From: a bacterium
GTDB lineage: Bacteria > Chloroflexota > Dormibacteria > Aeolococcales > Bog-877
Length of the DNA stretch: 64,000 nt
Reading direction: 5' to 3'
Assembly: GCA_021785655.1 (NCBI GenBank)
Contig: JAJYET010000005.1
Location: 1 to 64,000 of the forward strand
Shown here: positions 10,040 through 22,045 of the stretch, piece by piece
Layout of the letters: each line of letters opens with the position of its first letter
Position numbering within the stretch: position 1 is the stretch's first letter
Made by a program: the position numbers and the translations under genes
Notes under the pieces: model-generated
Database searches by the model: none
What the model saw: only the letters and a program-made list of their open reading frames with translations
What the model was told of the DNA's origin: nothing

Positions 10040-11437
10040 ATGAGCTGGCGGGAGGGGGCCTACGAGCGGGTCAACCTGCTGGCCGACCCACTTCACGAGT
10101 ACTGCAGCATCACCAAGCAGCTGGGGGACGGAGCCAGCTCGGAGCAGGCCCTGCTCGACAGCCCCTGGCTCCAGCGCCAGCGCCGGATCCACCAACTTCA
10201 GTCCGCCTGGTGGGTCTTCCACACCGCTGAGCACTCGAGGTTCCAGCATGCGGTGGGGGCGATGCATCTCACCGGGCGCTTCACCGAGCACCTCTATCCC
10301 AGCCTGCGAGAGAGCCTCCCCGACCTCCCCAGCCAGCCTCTGGTGGTGGAGACGATGCGGGTGGCCGGGCTCCTCCACGACGTCGGCCACGGCCCGTTCG
10401 GCCACTTCTTCGACAGCGAGGTGCTCTCCTCCCTCCACCTGGACCACGAGGACGTGGGGCGCGGGCTGGTCGTTGGCCCCCTCGCCGACCTCATCTCCTC
10501 CCTGCGGCGCAGTCCGGACGGGGATTTCGGCTCAGGGGAGTGGATCGACCCCCGCCATGTCGCCTACGTCATGGCCCCCGCCGAGTTGGAGGGCTTCGAC
10601 CCGCCAGCCTGGCTCGCCGCCCTGAAGCCGGTGCTGTGCGGGCCGGTCAGCACGGACAACATGGACTACGTGCCCCGGGACGCTTACATGTGCGGTGTCG
10701 CGGTGGGGCCGGTGGACCTCCCCCGCCTGCGCCACTACATGTTCATCAAGAACGGGCAGCTGGTCCTGCACCAGCACGGGGTGCCCGCGCTGGAGATGTT
10801 CCTCTCCGCCCGGCTCTTCATGTACAACCACGTCTACTTCCACCGCACGGTCCGGCGCATCGACCTGCACATGCGCCCCCTGTTCGCCGCCACCTGTGCG
10901 CAGCTCCTCCCGCCCGGCAGCCCCCTGCACCACCTGGACGACTACCTCCGCCTCACCGACTGGTCTCTGTTGGCGGCCGTGGAGCGCTGGCAGCGGCAGC
11001 CGGCCGACGCCGAGGAGCGCCGGCTGGGGGAGGGGTGGCTGGACGTCACCGAGCGCCGGCTGCCCTGGCGGCTGGCGTATGAGGCTTACCACGAGCCCGA
11101 CCCTCTCGACGGCGCCGCAGTCCCACCCGCGGCGGAGCTCGAGATGGCGATACGGGAGGCGCTTCCGGCCGACCTGCGGCAGGTGGGCCTGGCGGTCGAC
11201 TTGGCCAGCACCGCACCCCGGCCGGAGAACCCGGCCGCCGACCGCCAGCCGCTCCGGCTGTACGACCCCATGTCCGGCCGGGTGGAGGTGGAGGCTGCTT
11301 CCCGCCTCCTGGTCCGGCTTCTGCCCGCCCGGACGGTGTGGCTTAGGGTGTACACCGATTCCGCCCCGGACCGAGAGGCGATCCGCGCGGCCGCCGCCGA
11401 GGTCACCTACCGGGCGGGCCGTCGGCCGGGTACCTGA
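10040..11437 (+). CDS. HD-domain phosphohydrolase (dNTPase-like)
   Basis: TAEHSRFQHAVGAMHL, GLLHDVGHGPFGHFFDSE, DNMDYVPRDAYMCGV. Confidence 0.85.
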   Translation: MSWREGAYERVNLLADPLHEYCSITKQLGDGASSEQALLDSPWLQRQRRIHQLQSAWWVFHTAEHSRFQHAVGAMHLTGRFTEHLYPSLRESLPDLPSQPLVVETMRVAGLLHDVGHGPFGHFFDSEVLSSLHLDHEDVGRGLVVGPLADLISSLRRSPDGDFGSGEWIDPRHVAYVMAPAELEGFDPPAWLAALKPVLCGPVSTDNMDYVPRDAYMCGVAVGPVDLPRLRHYMFIKNGQLVLHQHGVPALEMFLSARLFMYNHVYFHRTVRRIDLHMRPLFAATCAQLLPPGSPLHHLDDYLRLTDWSLLAAVERWQRQPADAEERRLGEGWLDVTERRLPWRLAYEAYHEPDPLDGAAVPPAAELEMAIREALPADLRQVGLAVDLASTAPRPENPAADRQPLRLYDPMSGRVEVEAASRLLVRLLPARTVWLRVYTDSAPDREAIRAAAAEVTYRAGRRPGT

Positions 11438-11468
11438 GTGCTCCCGGGCCGCGGTCGGGGACCGGCGG

Positions 11469-12575
11469 TCAGCCCAGCCTGACCCTCGGCCCGGCCGGCA
11501 TCTCCGGGGCCTGCTGGGACGCGAAGTTGACCTGGCTGATCTGTCCCGCCACCGCGGCCGCCAGATCGCGGAAGATCCTTGCCTGCGGGGCCGCAGGGTC
11601 GTCCAGCACCAGCGGGCGCCCGGCACCCCCGCCCAGGCGGACCCGGGGGTCCAGCGGGATCTCCCCGAGGAAGGGCAGCTCCCGCGACTCCGCCAGCTGA
11701 CGGCCGCCGCCCCGGCTGAAGACGTCGGTCACCTCGCCACAGTGGGGACAGGCGAAGCCGCTCATGTTCTCGATGACCCCCAGCACCGGCACCCGCAGCT
11801 GCTCGAACATCGCTATTCCGCGCCCCACGTCCGCCAGCGAGACGTCCTGCGGCGTGGTCACGATCACGGTCCCGGTCAGGGGTATGGACTGGGCCAGGGT
11901 GAGCTGCACGTCTCCCGTTCCGGGCGGCAAATCGCAGATCAGGTAGTCGAGCTCTCCCCACTCCACGTCGAAAAGGAACTGACGGAGCGCGCCCGCGAGC
12001 ATGGGGCCGCGCCAGACCACCGGCTTCTCCGGGTCGATGATGGTGCCGATCGAGACCACCTTCAGGCCCTCCACCAGGTGGGGCATCATCCGACCCTCGA
12101 GGGCACTTGGAGGCTCGCTGATGCCCAGCATGATCGGGACGTTGGGCCCATAGATGTCGGCGTCGAGGAGCCCCACCCGGGCTCCGGTCTGGAGCAGGGC
12201 GAAGGCCAGGTTCACCGCCACCGTGGTCTTGCCCACGCCTCCCTTGCCGGCGCTCACCGCCACGGTGTTGCGAACCCCCGGGACATCCTGGCGTCCGGTG
12301 ACCCCGCGGGTGCGGGAGACGTCCGCGCCCCACTCCAGCTCCACCGCCTCCACCCCGGGCACCTTGCCCAAGACCGCGGCCTCGATCTCCCCCTGGATGC
12401 GGTCCTTGAGAGGGCAGGCCGGGGTGGTGAGGACCACCTTCACCCGGGCCACCCCGCCCTCCAAGCGGAGGTTTTTCAGCATCCCCAGCTGCATCATGGG
12501 TCGGTGCAGCTCCGGATCCTCGATCCGGGCCAGCGCGTCCTCCAGCTGGGCCAGGGCCGAACTCTCTCCACTCAC
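11469..12575 (-). CDS. mrp: Mrp/NBP35 family P-loop ATPase (Fe-S carrier) with N-terminal MIP18/DUF59 domain
   Basis: VSAGKGGVGKTTVAVNLA, LDADIYGPNVP, DYLICDLPPGTGD; DPELHRPMMQLGML DUF59 start; GTG start estimated. Confidence 0.9.
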   Translation of the reverse strand: MSGESSALAQLEDALARIEDPELHRPMMQLGMLKNLRLEGGVARVKVVLTTPACPLKDRIQGEIEAAVLGKVPGVEAVELEWGADVSRTRGVTGRQDVPGVRNTVAVSAGKGGVGKTTVAVNLAFALLQTGARVGLLDADIYGPNVPIMLGISEPPSALEGRMMPHLVEGLKVVSIGTIIDPEKPVVWRGPMLAGALRQFLFDVEWGELDYLICDLPPGTGDVQLTLAQSIPLTGTVIVTTPQDVSLADVGRGIAMFEQLRVPVLGVIENMSGFACPHCGEVTDVFSRGGGRQLAESRELPFLGEIPLDPRVRLGGGAGRPLVLDDPAAPQARIFRDLAAAVAGQISQVNFASQQAPEMPAGPRVRLG

Positions 12576-12664
12576 CACACCAGCATATCCTGCGCCCCGG
12601 GGGTCCGCGCTCGCGGGGCTCCTCGGTCTGTTGCAATAGCCGCGGCTTGATACCATTTGCACCA

Positions 12665-13093
12665 ATGGACGCGCTCGAGGCGATCAGGGATCGCGGGCTG
12701 CGGCTCACCCCCCAACGCCGTCTGGTGTACGCGGCGCTGGCCGAGCATGCAGGCCACGCCACCGCCGATCAGCTCTGCTCGGCGATCTCCCTCAAGGTCC
12801 CGGGCTTCCAGAGGACCACCGTGTACCGGACCCTCGACCTCCTGGTCGAACTCGGCCTGGCCCGCCGGGTTCAGCTGGGGCACGCCAGTGCCTACGAGGC
12901 GGTCCGGGACGGCAGCGAACTGCACCAACACCTGGTCTGTGAGGTGTGCGGGTCCACCACCGACATCTGGGTTGCCCAACTGCTGGAGGGCGTCCGGACG
13001 GCCACCTCCCAGATCGGCTTCGACCTGGAGCAGGTGGAGCTCGTCGGCCACGGCAGGTGCCGGGCCTGCGCCTCGGCGCGATCCTTGGCCTGA
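12665..13093 (+). CDS. Fur family metalloregulator
   Basis: RLTPQRRLVYAAL, QRTTVYRTLDLLVELGLARRV, HQHLVCEVCGST, paired CxxC. Confidence 0.9.
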   Translation: MDALEAIRDRGLRLTPQRRLVYAALAEHAGHATADQLCSAISLKVPGFQRTTVYRTLDLLVELGLARRVQLGHASAYEAVRDGSELHQHLVCEVCGSTTDIWVAQLLEGVRTATSQIGFDLEQVELVGHGRCRACASARSLA

Positions 13094-13119
13094 GTCTTCC
13101 AGCGATCCGACCGATCGCC

Positions 13120-14190
13120 CTACTGGCGCTGAGCCAGCAGGAGGAGGGCTAGGTCCTCGGTGTCGGAGCGGTCGCCACCGTGGCTCCGCTGGTGGCGCTC
13201 CAGCCGCACCACCTCCAGCTCAGGGGGCACGAGCCGGGAGAGCCTCGACTCGGTGAAGAGCAGTCCCAGGTGCCCCGGTCCGTGCTCCCCGGGGCTATCC
13301 GCGTGATGACCGATCACCAGGAGGTGCCCGCCGCGCGCGAGTGAGGAGGCCGCGACCTCCAGCACCGTGGCCAACTGCTCCTCCGGCAGGTGGATGTTGG
13401 CGAGCAGGCAGAGCTGGAAGGTCTCCGGGGGAGGGCGGTACCGCAGCAGGTCGGCCTGCACCACCTCGATCTCCATCCCCCGCTCCAGCGCGGCGCTGCG
13501 GAGCTGGTCCAGCGCCACCTTCGAGAAGTCGACCGCGGTGACCCTCCAGCCGAGTTCGGCCAGCCCCAGGCTGTTGCGACCGGCTCCGGAGCCCAGATCC
13601 AGCGCCCGCCCGGTAGGCAGCGCGGATGCCACCTCCAGCACCAGGGGATCTGGATCCGTGGAGAAGGGGCGGTGGCGGTGGCGCTCATCCCACGCCGTGG
13701 GGCCGTGGTCGGTGGAGTTGAGCGCCGCCTCCAGGGTCGACAGCGCCGTCGCCAGGCCGGTCATTCCCTCCTCCCCGAGGCGCGCCGCCAGCCACCGCTC
13801 CTGCTCCTCGACCAGCCCCTCCACCTCGGCCGCCAGCTCGCGGCCCCGAGAGGTGAGGGTCAAAGAGCGGGTGCGACGGTCCGCCGGGTCGGCCTCGCTG
13901 ACTATGAGACCCGCCTCTTCCAGGTGGTCCGCCAGGTGCTTGACGTTCATCGGATCGGTGGCCAGGAGTCGCGCCACTCCCCTGATTCCGGTACGGTCGT
14001 GGTCCAGCAGGGAGCGCAGGACCGCCGCCTGGGGCGGCGACAGCTCGAGGGGGGAGAGGCGCTCCGCCCAGGCGATCCGGAGGGTGCGGGCCGCTCGGCT
14101 CAACCTGAACCCGATGTGCTGAACCTCCGCCGCCGCCTGCCGAGGCTCTGGGGGGGCCGCCCCGGCCACCGGGGTCTTCCCCCTCTTCAT
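13120..14190 (-). CDS. MarR HTH domain fused to a SAM-dependent methyltransferase
   Basis: N-term MarR wHTH (PPQAAVLRSLLDHDRTGIRGVARLLATDPMNVKHLADHLEEAGLI..DRRTRSLTLTSRG); C-term ALDLGSGAGRNSLGLAELGWRVTAVDFS. Confidence 0.85.
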   Translation of the reverse strand: MKRGKTPVAGAAPPEPRQAAAEVQHIGFRLSRAARTLRIAWAERLSPLELSPPQAAVLRSLLDHDRTGIRGVARLLATDPMNVKHLADHLEEAGLIVSEADPADRRTRSLTLTSRGRELAAEVEGLVEEQERWLAARLGEEGMTGLATALSTLEAALNSTDHGPTAWDERHRHRPFSTDPDPLVLEVASALPTGRALDLGSGAGRNSLGLAELGWRVTAVDFSKVALDQLRSAALERGMEIEVVQADLLRYRPPPETFQLCLLANIHLPEEQLATVLEVAASSLARGGHLLVIGHHADSPGEHGPGHLGLLFTESRLSRLVPPELEVVRLERHQRSHGGDRSDTEDLALLLLAQRQ

Positions 14191-14858
14191 CGCCGGGCCC
14201 TGGCCATGGATCGCCGCACGTCCTCCAGGGCTCCCTCGGGGAACTCCCGCGAGCCGCCCAGCCCGGCTGCGGCGAGTTCCCCCCTCGCAGCCTCCTCCAG
14301 CACCACGAGGAGGGCTCGGGCGCCTTTGGGGTCTGGACCGAAGACCAGCACCCCATGGTTCCCCAGCAGCACGGCCAGGGTTCCGGCGCTGCGGCCCAGG
14401 GCCTGGGCGATGCCCTCCACGGAGCGGCTGGAACCTCGGGGCGCCCAGGGGACCACCGGCACCGGCTCAGCCTGCCCGAAGCGCAGCAGCGCCTCGTAGC
14501 GGCAGGGCAGCTCCCGGTTGGCCATGGCGAAGGCCAGGAGCCCCGGGGAGTGGGTGTGGATCACCGCCCCGGCCGAGTCCCGCTGGCGGTACACCAGCGT
14601 GTGCATGTCCACGATCTCGCCCATGGTGGGCTCCAGGGATCCCCGGACCACCTCTCCCTCCAGGCTCACCAGCGCCAGCTGGCTCGCCTGGAGCCCTCGC
14701 ACCCCGCCGTGGGCGGTGATCAGCATCTGCTCCCGCCCCACCCGGGCGGAGAGGTTGGCGTGGCCGCTGGCGGACATCACTCCACTGTCGAAGAGGCCTT
14801 CGGCGGCCTGGATCAGCGCGGCTGCCGCATCTTCTTCGGTCATGAGACTACTCCTCAC
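14187..14858 (-). CDS. Class II aldolase/adducin family protein
   Basis: SASGHANLSARVG, AVIHTHSPGLLAFA, LLGNHGVLVFG; ATGA overlap with the downstream MarR-methyltransferase. Confidence 0.85.
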   Translation of the reverse strand: MRSSLMTEEDAAAALIQAAEGLFDSGVMSASGHANLSARVGREQMLITAHGGVRGLQASQLALVSLEGEVVRGSLEPTMGEIVDMHTLVYRQRDSAGAVIHTHSPGLLAFAMANRELPCRYEALLRFGQAEPVPVVPWAPRGSSRSVEGIAQALGRSAGTLAVLLGNHGVLVFGPDPKGARALLVVLEEAARGELAAAGLGGSREFPEGALEDVRRSMARARR

Positions 14859-14864
14859 CTCCAG

Positions 14865-14886
14865 AGTTGTAGGTTAGTCTACAACT
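14865..14886. promoter_or_regulatory. Perfect inverted repeat AGTTGTAG-N6-CTACAACT, candidate MarR operator
   Basis: 8-bp perfect dyad seven bases upstream of the aldolase start codon. Confidence 0.65.
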
Positions 14887-15099
14887 TATCCGGGCAACGG
14901 CCCCGGGGATGTCGTCGGGCCCCGGCGGCGGAGTCCGTCGTTTGGTAACATTCCCGCTCCCGCCCGGCGCCGCGGTGGCCGCGACTCAGCTCCATCACGA
15001 GGCGTTCCCGGCCCCCCATCGGCCGCAGGGCCGATCCCACCCCGCCCCGCCACTCTGCCCTGCTGCCTGCTCTTCGTTCACCGAACATCTGGAGTTGCC

Positions 15100-16320
15100 T
15101 TGAGCGTCCGGTCCGCGCCCCATCCCACTGCGGCCCTGGGTTCCTCATTCTGGGCCTACGCCGCCTCCGCCACCGTCGCGGGGCTGGGCGACGGCGTGCG
15201 GGTCGCGGCCCTGCCGCTCCTGGCCGCCTCCCTCACCACCTCCCCCGCGCTGGTGGGCGCGGTGGCGGCCTGCCAGTCCGCCCCCTGGCTGCTGGTCAAC
15301 CCATTCTCCGGTGCCCTGGCGGACCGCCACGATCGTCGCTCGCTGATGCAGCTGGCCACCGTCGTGCGGGTCGCCCTGGCCGTGACCCTGGTGGCGATGG
15401 TGGGCCTTCACCTGGTGGACATCGCCTGGCTCTGCGTCCTCGGGTTCCTCCTGGGGTCGGCCGACACCCTGGGCAGCAACTCCGCCTCGGGCCTGCTGCC
15501 GCGGCTGGTGAGAGGGCCGCATCTGGAGCGGGCCAACGCCATCAGCCAGGGCGGATACGTCATGGGCGAGAACTTGTTGGGCCCGGCGCTGGGCGCCCTT
15601 CTCTTCACCGTGGCCAGGGAGCTGCCCTTCAGCGCCGATGCGGCGTCCTTCGCGCTCGCGGGGGCCCTGCTCCTGGCCGTGGCCGGCCCATTCCCCCCCG
15701 ACTCCAAGGGCGGGGGCGGGATCGTCTCCGAGGTGGCCCAGGGGGCCGGGTGGCTATGGGCTCACCGGCCGCTTCGACTCCTGGCGGTTCTGGTGGGACT
15801 GCAGAACCTCGCGTTTGGGATGGTTCTCAGCACCTTCGTGCTCTTCCTGCTGGAGGTCCTCCGGGTCCCGCGAGCCATGTATGGAGTGCTGTTGGCGGTC
15901 ATGGCCGCAGGTGGCCTCTTGGGAAGCCTGTTCGCCTACCGGGCCGGCGCCCGACTGCGGCGCCCCGCGCTTCTGCGCGCCATCCTGGCGGTGAACGGCC
16001 TCGGGCTGCTGGCCATCTGGGGGCTTCCCCGACTCTGGCTGGTGGTCCCGGTCCTGGTCTTGCTCGGCTTCCTGGGGACACTCTGGGACGTGACCGTGGT
16101 CTCCTACCGGCAGCGCGAGACCCCGGACTCCCTTCTCGGCCGGGTCACCAGCACCTTCCGGGTGGTGGGCATCGGCGCCTACCCGGTGGGGGCCGCGTTG
16201 GGAGGGGTGCTGGCTCAGGCGGCCGGCCTGCGCTTCCCCTTCCTCGCGGCCAGCCTGGTGATGGCGGTGGCCCTCGGGCTCAGCTTTCCCGGCCTCGCCG
16301 GAGTTAAGCTCAGCCGCTGA
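15100..16320 (+). CDS. MFS transporter (MFS_3/enterobactin exporter-like)
   Basis: 12-TM pattern with NPFSGALADRHDRRSLM. Confidence 0.85.
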   Translation: MSVRSAPHPTAALGSSFWAYAASATVAGLGDGVRVAALPLLAASLTTSPALVGAVAACQSAPWLLVNPFSGALADRHDRRSLMQLATVVRVALAVTLVAMVGLHLVDIAWLCVLGFLLGSADTLGSNSASGLLPRLVRGPHLERANAISQGGYVMGENLLGPALGALLFTVARELPFSADAASFALAGALLLAVAGPFPPDSKGGGGIVSEVAQGAGWLWAHRPLRLLAVLVGLQNLAFGMVLSTFVLFLLEVLRVPRAMYGVLLAVMAAGGLLGSLFAYRAGARLRRPALLRAILAVNGLGLLAIWGLPRLWLVVPVLVLLGFLGTLWDVTVVSYRQRETPDSLLGRVTSTFRVVGIGAYPVGAALGGVLAQAAGLRFPFLAASLVMAVALGLSFPGLAGVKLSR

Positions 16321-16669
16321 CCGCGTCCCGCCGCCGCAGGAGGCTGGCGAAGTCGGTCCCGGACACGGCCCGGGCCAGTTGCTCTCCGGAGAGCTCGATC
16401 TCCATCGCCGCCTCGTAGACGAAGGAGTAGACGTCCTGGAAGCTGGCCGGCGAGAAGCCCCTGAGCAGCATCATCTCCCCCAGCTCCGGCTCCTGGACCA
16501 GCTGGTCGCGCAGCTCCCTCGCCGCCAGGAGCAGGGACTCGAGGAGCTGGACCTCGACCATGTACTCCGCGATCAGCTCGGCCGACCCCTGGGCCTCCTC
16601 CAGCACCCGAGCCCGCCGCCTGAGGTCCGCGATCTCCTCCAGGTACTCGACCTGCTCGGCGTCGTCCAT
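16310..16669 (-). CDS. Hypothetical protein
   Basis: ORF of 119 aa, charged helical; lies between MFS and hppA. Confidence 0.4.
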   Translation of the reverse strand: MDDAEQVEYLEEIADLRRRARVLEEAQGSAELIAEYMVEVQLLESLLLAARELRDQLVQEPELGEMMLLRGFSPASFQDVYSFVYEAAMEIELSGEQLARAVSGTDFASLLRRRDAVSG

Positions 16670-16702
16670 GGCTTGGACCAGGTTACCTCTGGCGCCGCTG
16701 CC

Positions 16703-18745
<2,043 letters not shown>

Positions 18746-18950
18746 CGGGTCCTACACCTCCCAGCGGCGCGGCAAAGCCTGCCGGAGCGGAACCGGCGGC
18801 CGTGGCGGCGCCCGCCTACGACAGCCAAAGTGGCCGGATTATAACGTTCCGGGGTTGGAGCACACCAGCCTGGGGCCACGCTCTCGTTGCCCGACGGCCT
18901 CGGCCGACGCGAAACGGCTCGGTCCGCACCCCGCGACCCGCCGGCCTAGG

Positions 18951-19964
18951 TCAACCAGGAGGCTGGCGGCCAGCCGCGGCACCGTTTGGGGCCCGGCTCT
19001 GCCGGGCCTGCGTTCCTCCGCCGTGGGACGAGGTGAGCCTCAGGCCCAGATTGCGCAGATGACGGCGCAGGGCCTCTGGCTCGGTCACCACGAACGGAAC
19101 GCCTAGATCCACGAGGAAGCCGGCCGCCCAATCCAGTCGGTGGACACCGAAGGTGATCTTGGTTCGCTCTCCGGCTGCCTCCACCATCGAGACGCTGGAG
19201 GGGACGTGCGCGGACACCTCGGAGACCGGCGCGTCCAGTTCGGCCACCACCCGGTAGCGGTAGGGGGCCACCGCCACCGCCTGGGCCACCAGCTGTCCGG
19301 GATCGGGCCCGGGGCGCGGGGTGAAGGTCCGGCCGGTCCGCTCCAACTCACCCATGCGGTCGACTCGGAACGTGCGCCAGCCCGACCGGTCGAGATCGTA
19401 GGCGACGAGGTACCACTGCTCCTCGGTGGCCACCAGACGGTAGGGCTCCACTCTGCGGAGCCCCCGCCGCCCGTCTCCCGCCTCGTACCCCAGGTTGACC
19501 CGCTCCCGCACCTGGCAGCAGGCCGCCAGTGCCACCAGCCGCTCGGTGGGGACCCGGGGGAGGGAGCGGTCGAGGGAGATGGCTGTAGCCCTCAGGCTCA
19601 GGACCTGGCGGCGGACGTCCGCTGGGAGCAGCCGGTCCAGCTTGGCAAGGGATGAGACCGCGGCGGCCTCGGCCCGCGCCACCCCTTTGCTGCCCGGAGC
19701 TCCCAGGGTCACCGCCACCGCGGCCGCCTCCGCCCGGCTGAGCACGAGCGGCGGGAGGGTCGCGCGGTCGCCCAGGCTGTACCCGCCGCCCCCCGGCCCC
19801 GGCGACGCCCGAATCGGGTAGCCGGCAGAGCGCAGGCGTTCCACGTCCCGGCGCAGGGTGCGGTCGGTGACCCCCAGCTCACCCGCGAGCTCTCGGCCGC
19901 GAAGTCCTGGGCCGGCGTGCAAGAGGTCCAGGAGGCGGAGCAGGCGGAGCGCGGCTTCCGGCAT
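18951..19964 (-). CDS. WYL-domain transcriptional regulator (HTH_11 + WYL, YafY-like)
   Basis: LRGRELAGELGVTDRTLRRDVERLRSAGYPI; EPYRLVATEEQWYLVAYD. Confidence 0.85.
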   Translation of the reverse strand: MPEAALRLLRLLDLLHAGPGLRGRELAGELGVTDRTLRRDVERLRSAGYPIRASPGPGGGGYSLGDRATLPPLVLSRAEAAAVAVTLGAPGSKGVARAEAAAVSSLAKLDRLLPADVRRQVLSLRATAISLDRSLPRVPTERLVALAACCQVRERVNLGYEAGDGRRGLRRVEPYRLVATEEQWYLVAYDLDRSGWRTFRVDRMGELERTGRTFTPRPGPDPGQLVAQAVAVAPYRYRVVAELDAPVSEVSAHVPSSVSMVEAAGERTKITFGVHRLDWAAGFLVDLGVPFVVTEPEALRRHLRNLGLRLTSSHGGGTQARQSRAPNGAAAGRQPPG

Positions 19965-19978
19965 CTGGCAATCATCGC

Positions 19979-20009
19979 GCCAATGCGGACGCCGGGTGTC
20001 CGCATTGGC
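19979..20009. promoter_or_regulatory. 12-bp perfect inverted repeat GCCAATGCGGAC-N7-GTCCGCATTGGC in a divergent promoter
   Basis: Read directly; lies between the WYL regulator and the hydrolase/DinB gene. Confidence 0.75.
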
Positions 20010-20052
20010 ACCTAAGGTGGGGCTGACCGTAAGCCGAATCCGGAGGCCACCC

Positions 20053-21138
20053 ATGAGCGACGTGATCCTCTTCCACCATGCCCAGGGACTCACCGAGGGA
20101 GTGCAGCACTTCGCAGACGAGCTGCGCGACGCCGGCCACCACGTCACCGTCCCCGACCTGTACGAGGGCCGGACCTTCGCCACGGTGGAGGAGGGGGTGG
20201 CGCATGCCCGGGAGATCGGGTTCGAGACCGTCCTGGAGCGCGCCCGGCAGGCGGCCGAGAGGCTTCCGGACGGCCTGGTGTACGCCGGCTTCTCCCTGGG
20301 GGCGATGGCCGCACAGATGCTGGCCCAATCCCGCCCCGGGGCGATCGGAGCGCTGCTCTTCCATGGCTGCGTACCTCCCACCGAGTTCGGGGACGGCAGC
20401 TGGCCCCAGGGCGTGGGCCTGCAGATCCATGCCATGGACCACGACCCGTCCTTCGTGGACGAGGGCGACGAGGCGGTGGCCCGTGACCTGGTGTCACGGG
20501 TGCACGGGTCGCGACTCTTCCTCTACCCGGGGGACCAGCACCTCTTCGCCGACCGCAGCCTCGCCGCCTACGACCCGTCGGCCGCGCGGTTGCTGACGCA
20601 GCGGGTGCTGGCCTTCCTCGCCCTCGTCAGCCGAGAGGAGCCGGATCCCCAGGGAGAGGAGCTCGAGCTGCTCGAGGGCTACCTCGACCTGCAGCGCCAG
20701 ACCATGCTGGCCAAGACCGCGGGACTGGACCGGGAGGGAATGAGAAGACGCCTACCCAGCTCGACCCTCTCCTTGGGGGGGCTGGTTTACCACCTGGCCC
20801 TGGTGGAGGAGGGCTGGATGGAGGTCCGCTTCGCCGGCCGGCAGCTGCCGGAGCCGTGGCGCGGCGTCGACTTCGACGCCGACCCCGAGTGGGAGTTCCG
20901 CACCGGAGGGGAGTTGGATCCCGAGCAGGTGCGCGAGCGCTATCGGGAGGCGAGCGAGCGCACCCGCCGGGTGGTCGCCGAGGCCGGGGGCCCCGACCAG
21001 CTCTCCGCCATGCCCGCCCACAGCGGTCGTCCCTTCTCCCTCCGCTGGATCCTGCTGCATCTGATCGAGGAGACGGCGCGGCACATCGGGCACGCGGACC
21101 TGCTTCGGGAGGCCATCGACGGCAGCATCGGGGAATAG
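20053..21138 (+). CDS. Dienelactone hydrolase domain fused to a DinB/DUF664-type domain
   Basis: GFSLGAMAAQMLAQ nucleophile elbow, GDQHLFADRS; C-term LGGLVYHLALVEEGWM...LRWILLHLIEETARHIGHADLLREAIDG. Confidence 0.8.
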   Translation: MSDVILFHHAQGLTEGVQHFADELRDAGHHVTVPDLYEGRTFATVEEGVAHAREIGFETVLERARQAAERLPDGLVYAGFSLGAMAAQMLAQSRPGAIGALLFHGCVPPTEFGDGSWPQGVGLQIHAMDHDPSFVDEGDEAVARDLVSRVHGSRLFLYPGDQHLFADRSLAAYDPSAARLLTQRVLAFLALVSREEPDPQGEELELLEGYLDLQRQTMLAKTAGLDREGMRRRLPSSTLSLGGLVYHLALVEEGWMEVRFAGRQLPEPWRGVDFDADPEWEFRTGGELDPEQVRERYREASERTRRVVAEAGGPDQLSAMPAHSGRPFSLRWILLHLIEETARHIGHADLLREAIDGSIGE

Positions 21139-21246
21139 CGGGGACCGTGGCAGCGCTCGGCGGCAGCCATCGACTGCGGAGGCAGCGCCGCCCTCCGCGG
21201 TCCGGGCCGGCAGGGCCAGGGCGGTCTCCGGCTGCTCAGCCTCAGA

Positions 21247-22029
21247 ATGACGGGTATGGGGAGGAGCAGCTGGATCATCGCGGTGGGTGACGAGGTTCTC
21301 TCGGGGCACACCGCCGACTCCAACTCCCACTTCCTGGCCGGTCGGCTGCGGGCGACCCCCTACCCCGTGTCCCGGATCGTTGTGCTCCCAGATCGGGTAT
21401 CGGCCATCGTGTCCGAGCTCTCCTTGGCCGCCGCCGGGAGCCCCGACCGGGTCTTCTGCTTCGGGGGGCTCGGCCCGACCCCGGACGACCGCACCTACGA
21501 GGCGATCGCCGACTTCCTCGGCGTTCCGCTGGTGGAGGACCCGGCCACCATGGAGCGGATCCGGGCCCGGACCGAAGATCTGTACCGCCGGGGGCGCCTT
21601 GCCGGCCCCGAGCCCAACCCGGGGAACCGCAAGATGACGCTGGTCCCGGAGGGGAGCCTGGTCCTCCGCAACCCGGTCGGCAGCGCCCCCCCCACGGCGA
21701 CCCGCCTGCCCGGGAAGGGGGGCGCCAGGTGGCTGATAGCGCTCCCCGGTGTCCCCGCCGAGCTGCGCGCGATAGTCGACCAAGAGGTGCTCCCCCGCTT
21801 CTGCTCCGGCGGGCCGGCACTGGCGTTCGGGGAGCTGCGCTACAGCGGAGTCGCCGAATCCCAGTTCTACGGGGTCCTCACCGAGCTCGGCGAGGAGTTC
21901 CCCCAGGTGAGCTTCGGCTCATACCCTCAGCCGGGGCGCGGCGAACTGGTCATCCGGGTGTCGTCGTCCGACGGCGCCCAGCTGTCCCTGGCCCTCACCA
22001 GGCTCCGCGAACTGAGGCCACCGGCCTGA
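21247..22029 (+). CDS. CinA N-terminal/MoCF-biosynthesis-type molybdopterin-binding domain protein
   Basis: GDEVLSGHTADSNSHFLAGRL, GGLGPTPDDRTYEAIA, LPGVPAELRAI. Confidence 0.85.
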   Translation: MTGMGRSSWIIAVGDEVLSGHTADSNSHFLAGRLRATPYPVSRIVVLPDRVSAIVSELSLAAAGSPDRVFCFGGLGPTPDDRTYEAIADFLGVPLVEDPATMERIRARTEDLYRRGRLAGPEPNPGNRKMTLVPEGSLVLRNPVGSAPPTATRLPGKGGARWLIALPGVPAELRAIVDQEVLPRFCSGGPALAFGELRYSGVAESQFYGVLTELGEEFPQVSFGSYPQPGRGELVIRVSSSDGAQLSLALTRLRELRPPA

Positions 22030-22045
22030 GTTCAGTCGGGTCCGG

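Noticed and set aside
10695-12650. Long + strand ORF of 651 aa antisense to mrp and overlapping the HD gene
   Set aside because: Low-complexity Arg/Pro/Ser-rich frame shadow of two strong genes (HD hydrolase, Mrp); typical of high-GC DNA.
12625-12664. TTGCA...TTGCA spacing upstream of the Fur-family gene as a Fur/Zur box
   Set aside because: Not a convincing dyad; direct rather than inverted arrangement with poor symmetry.
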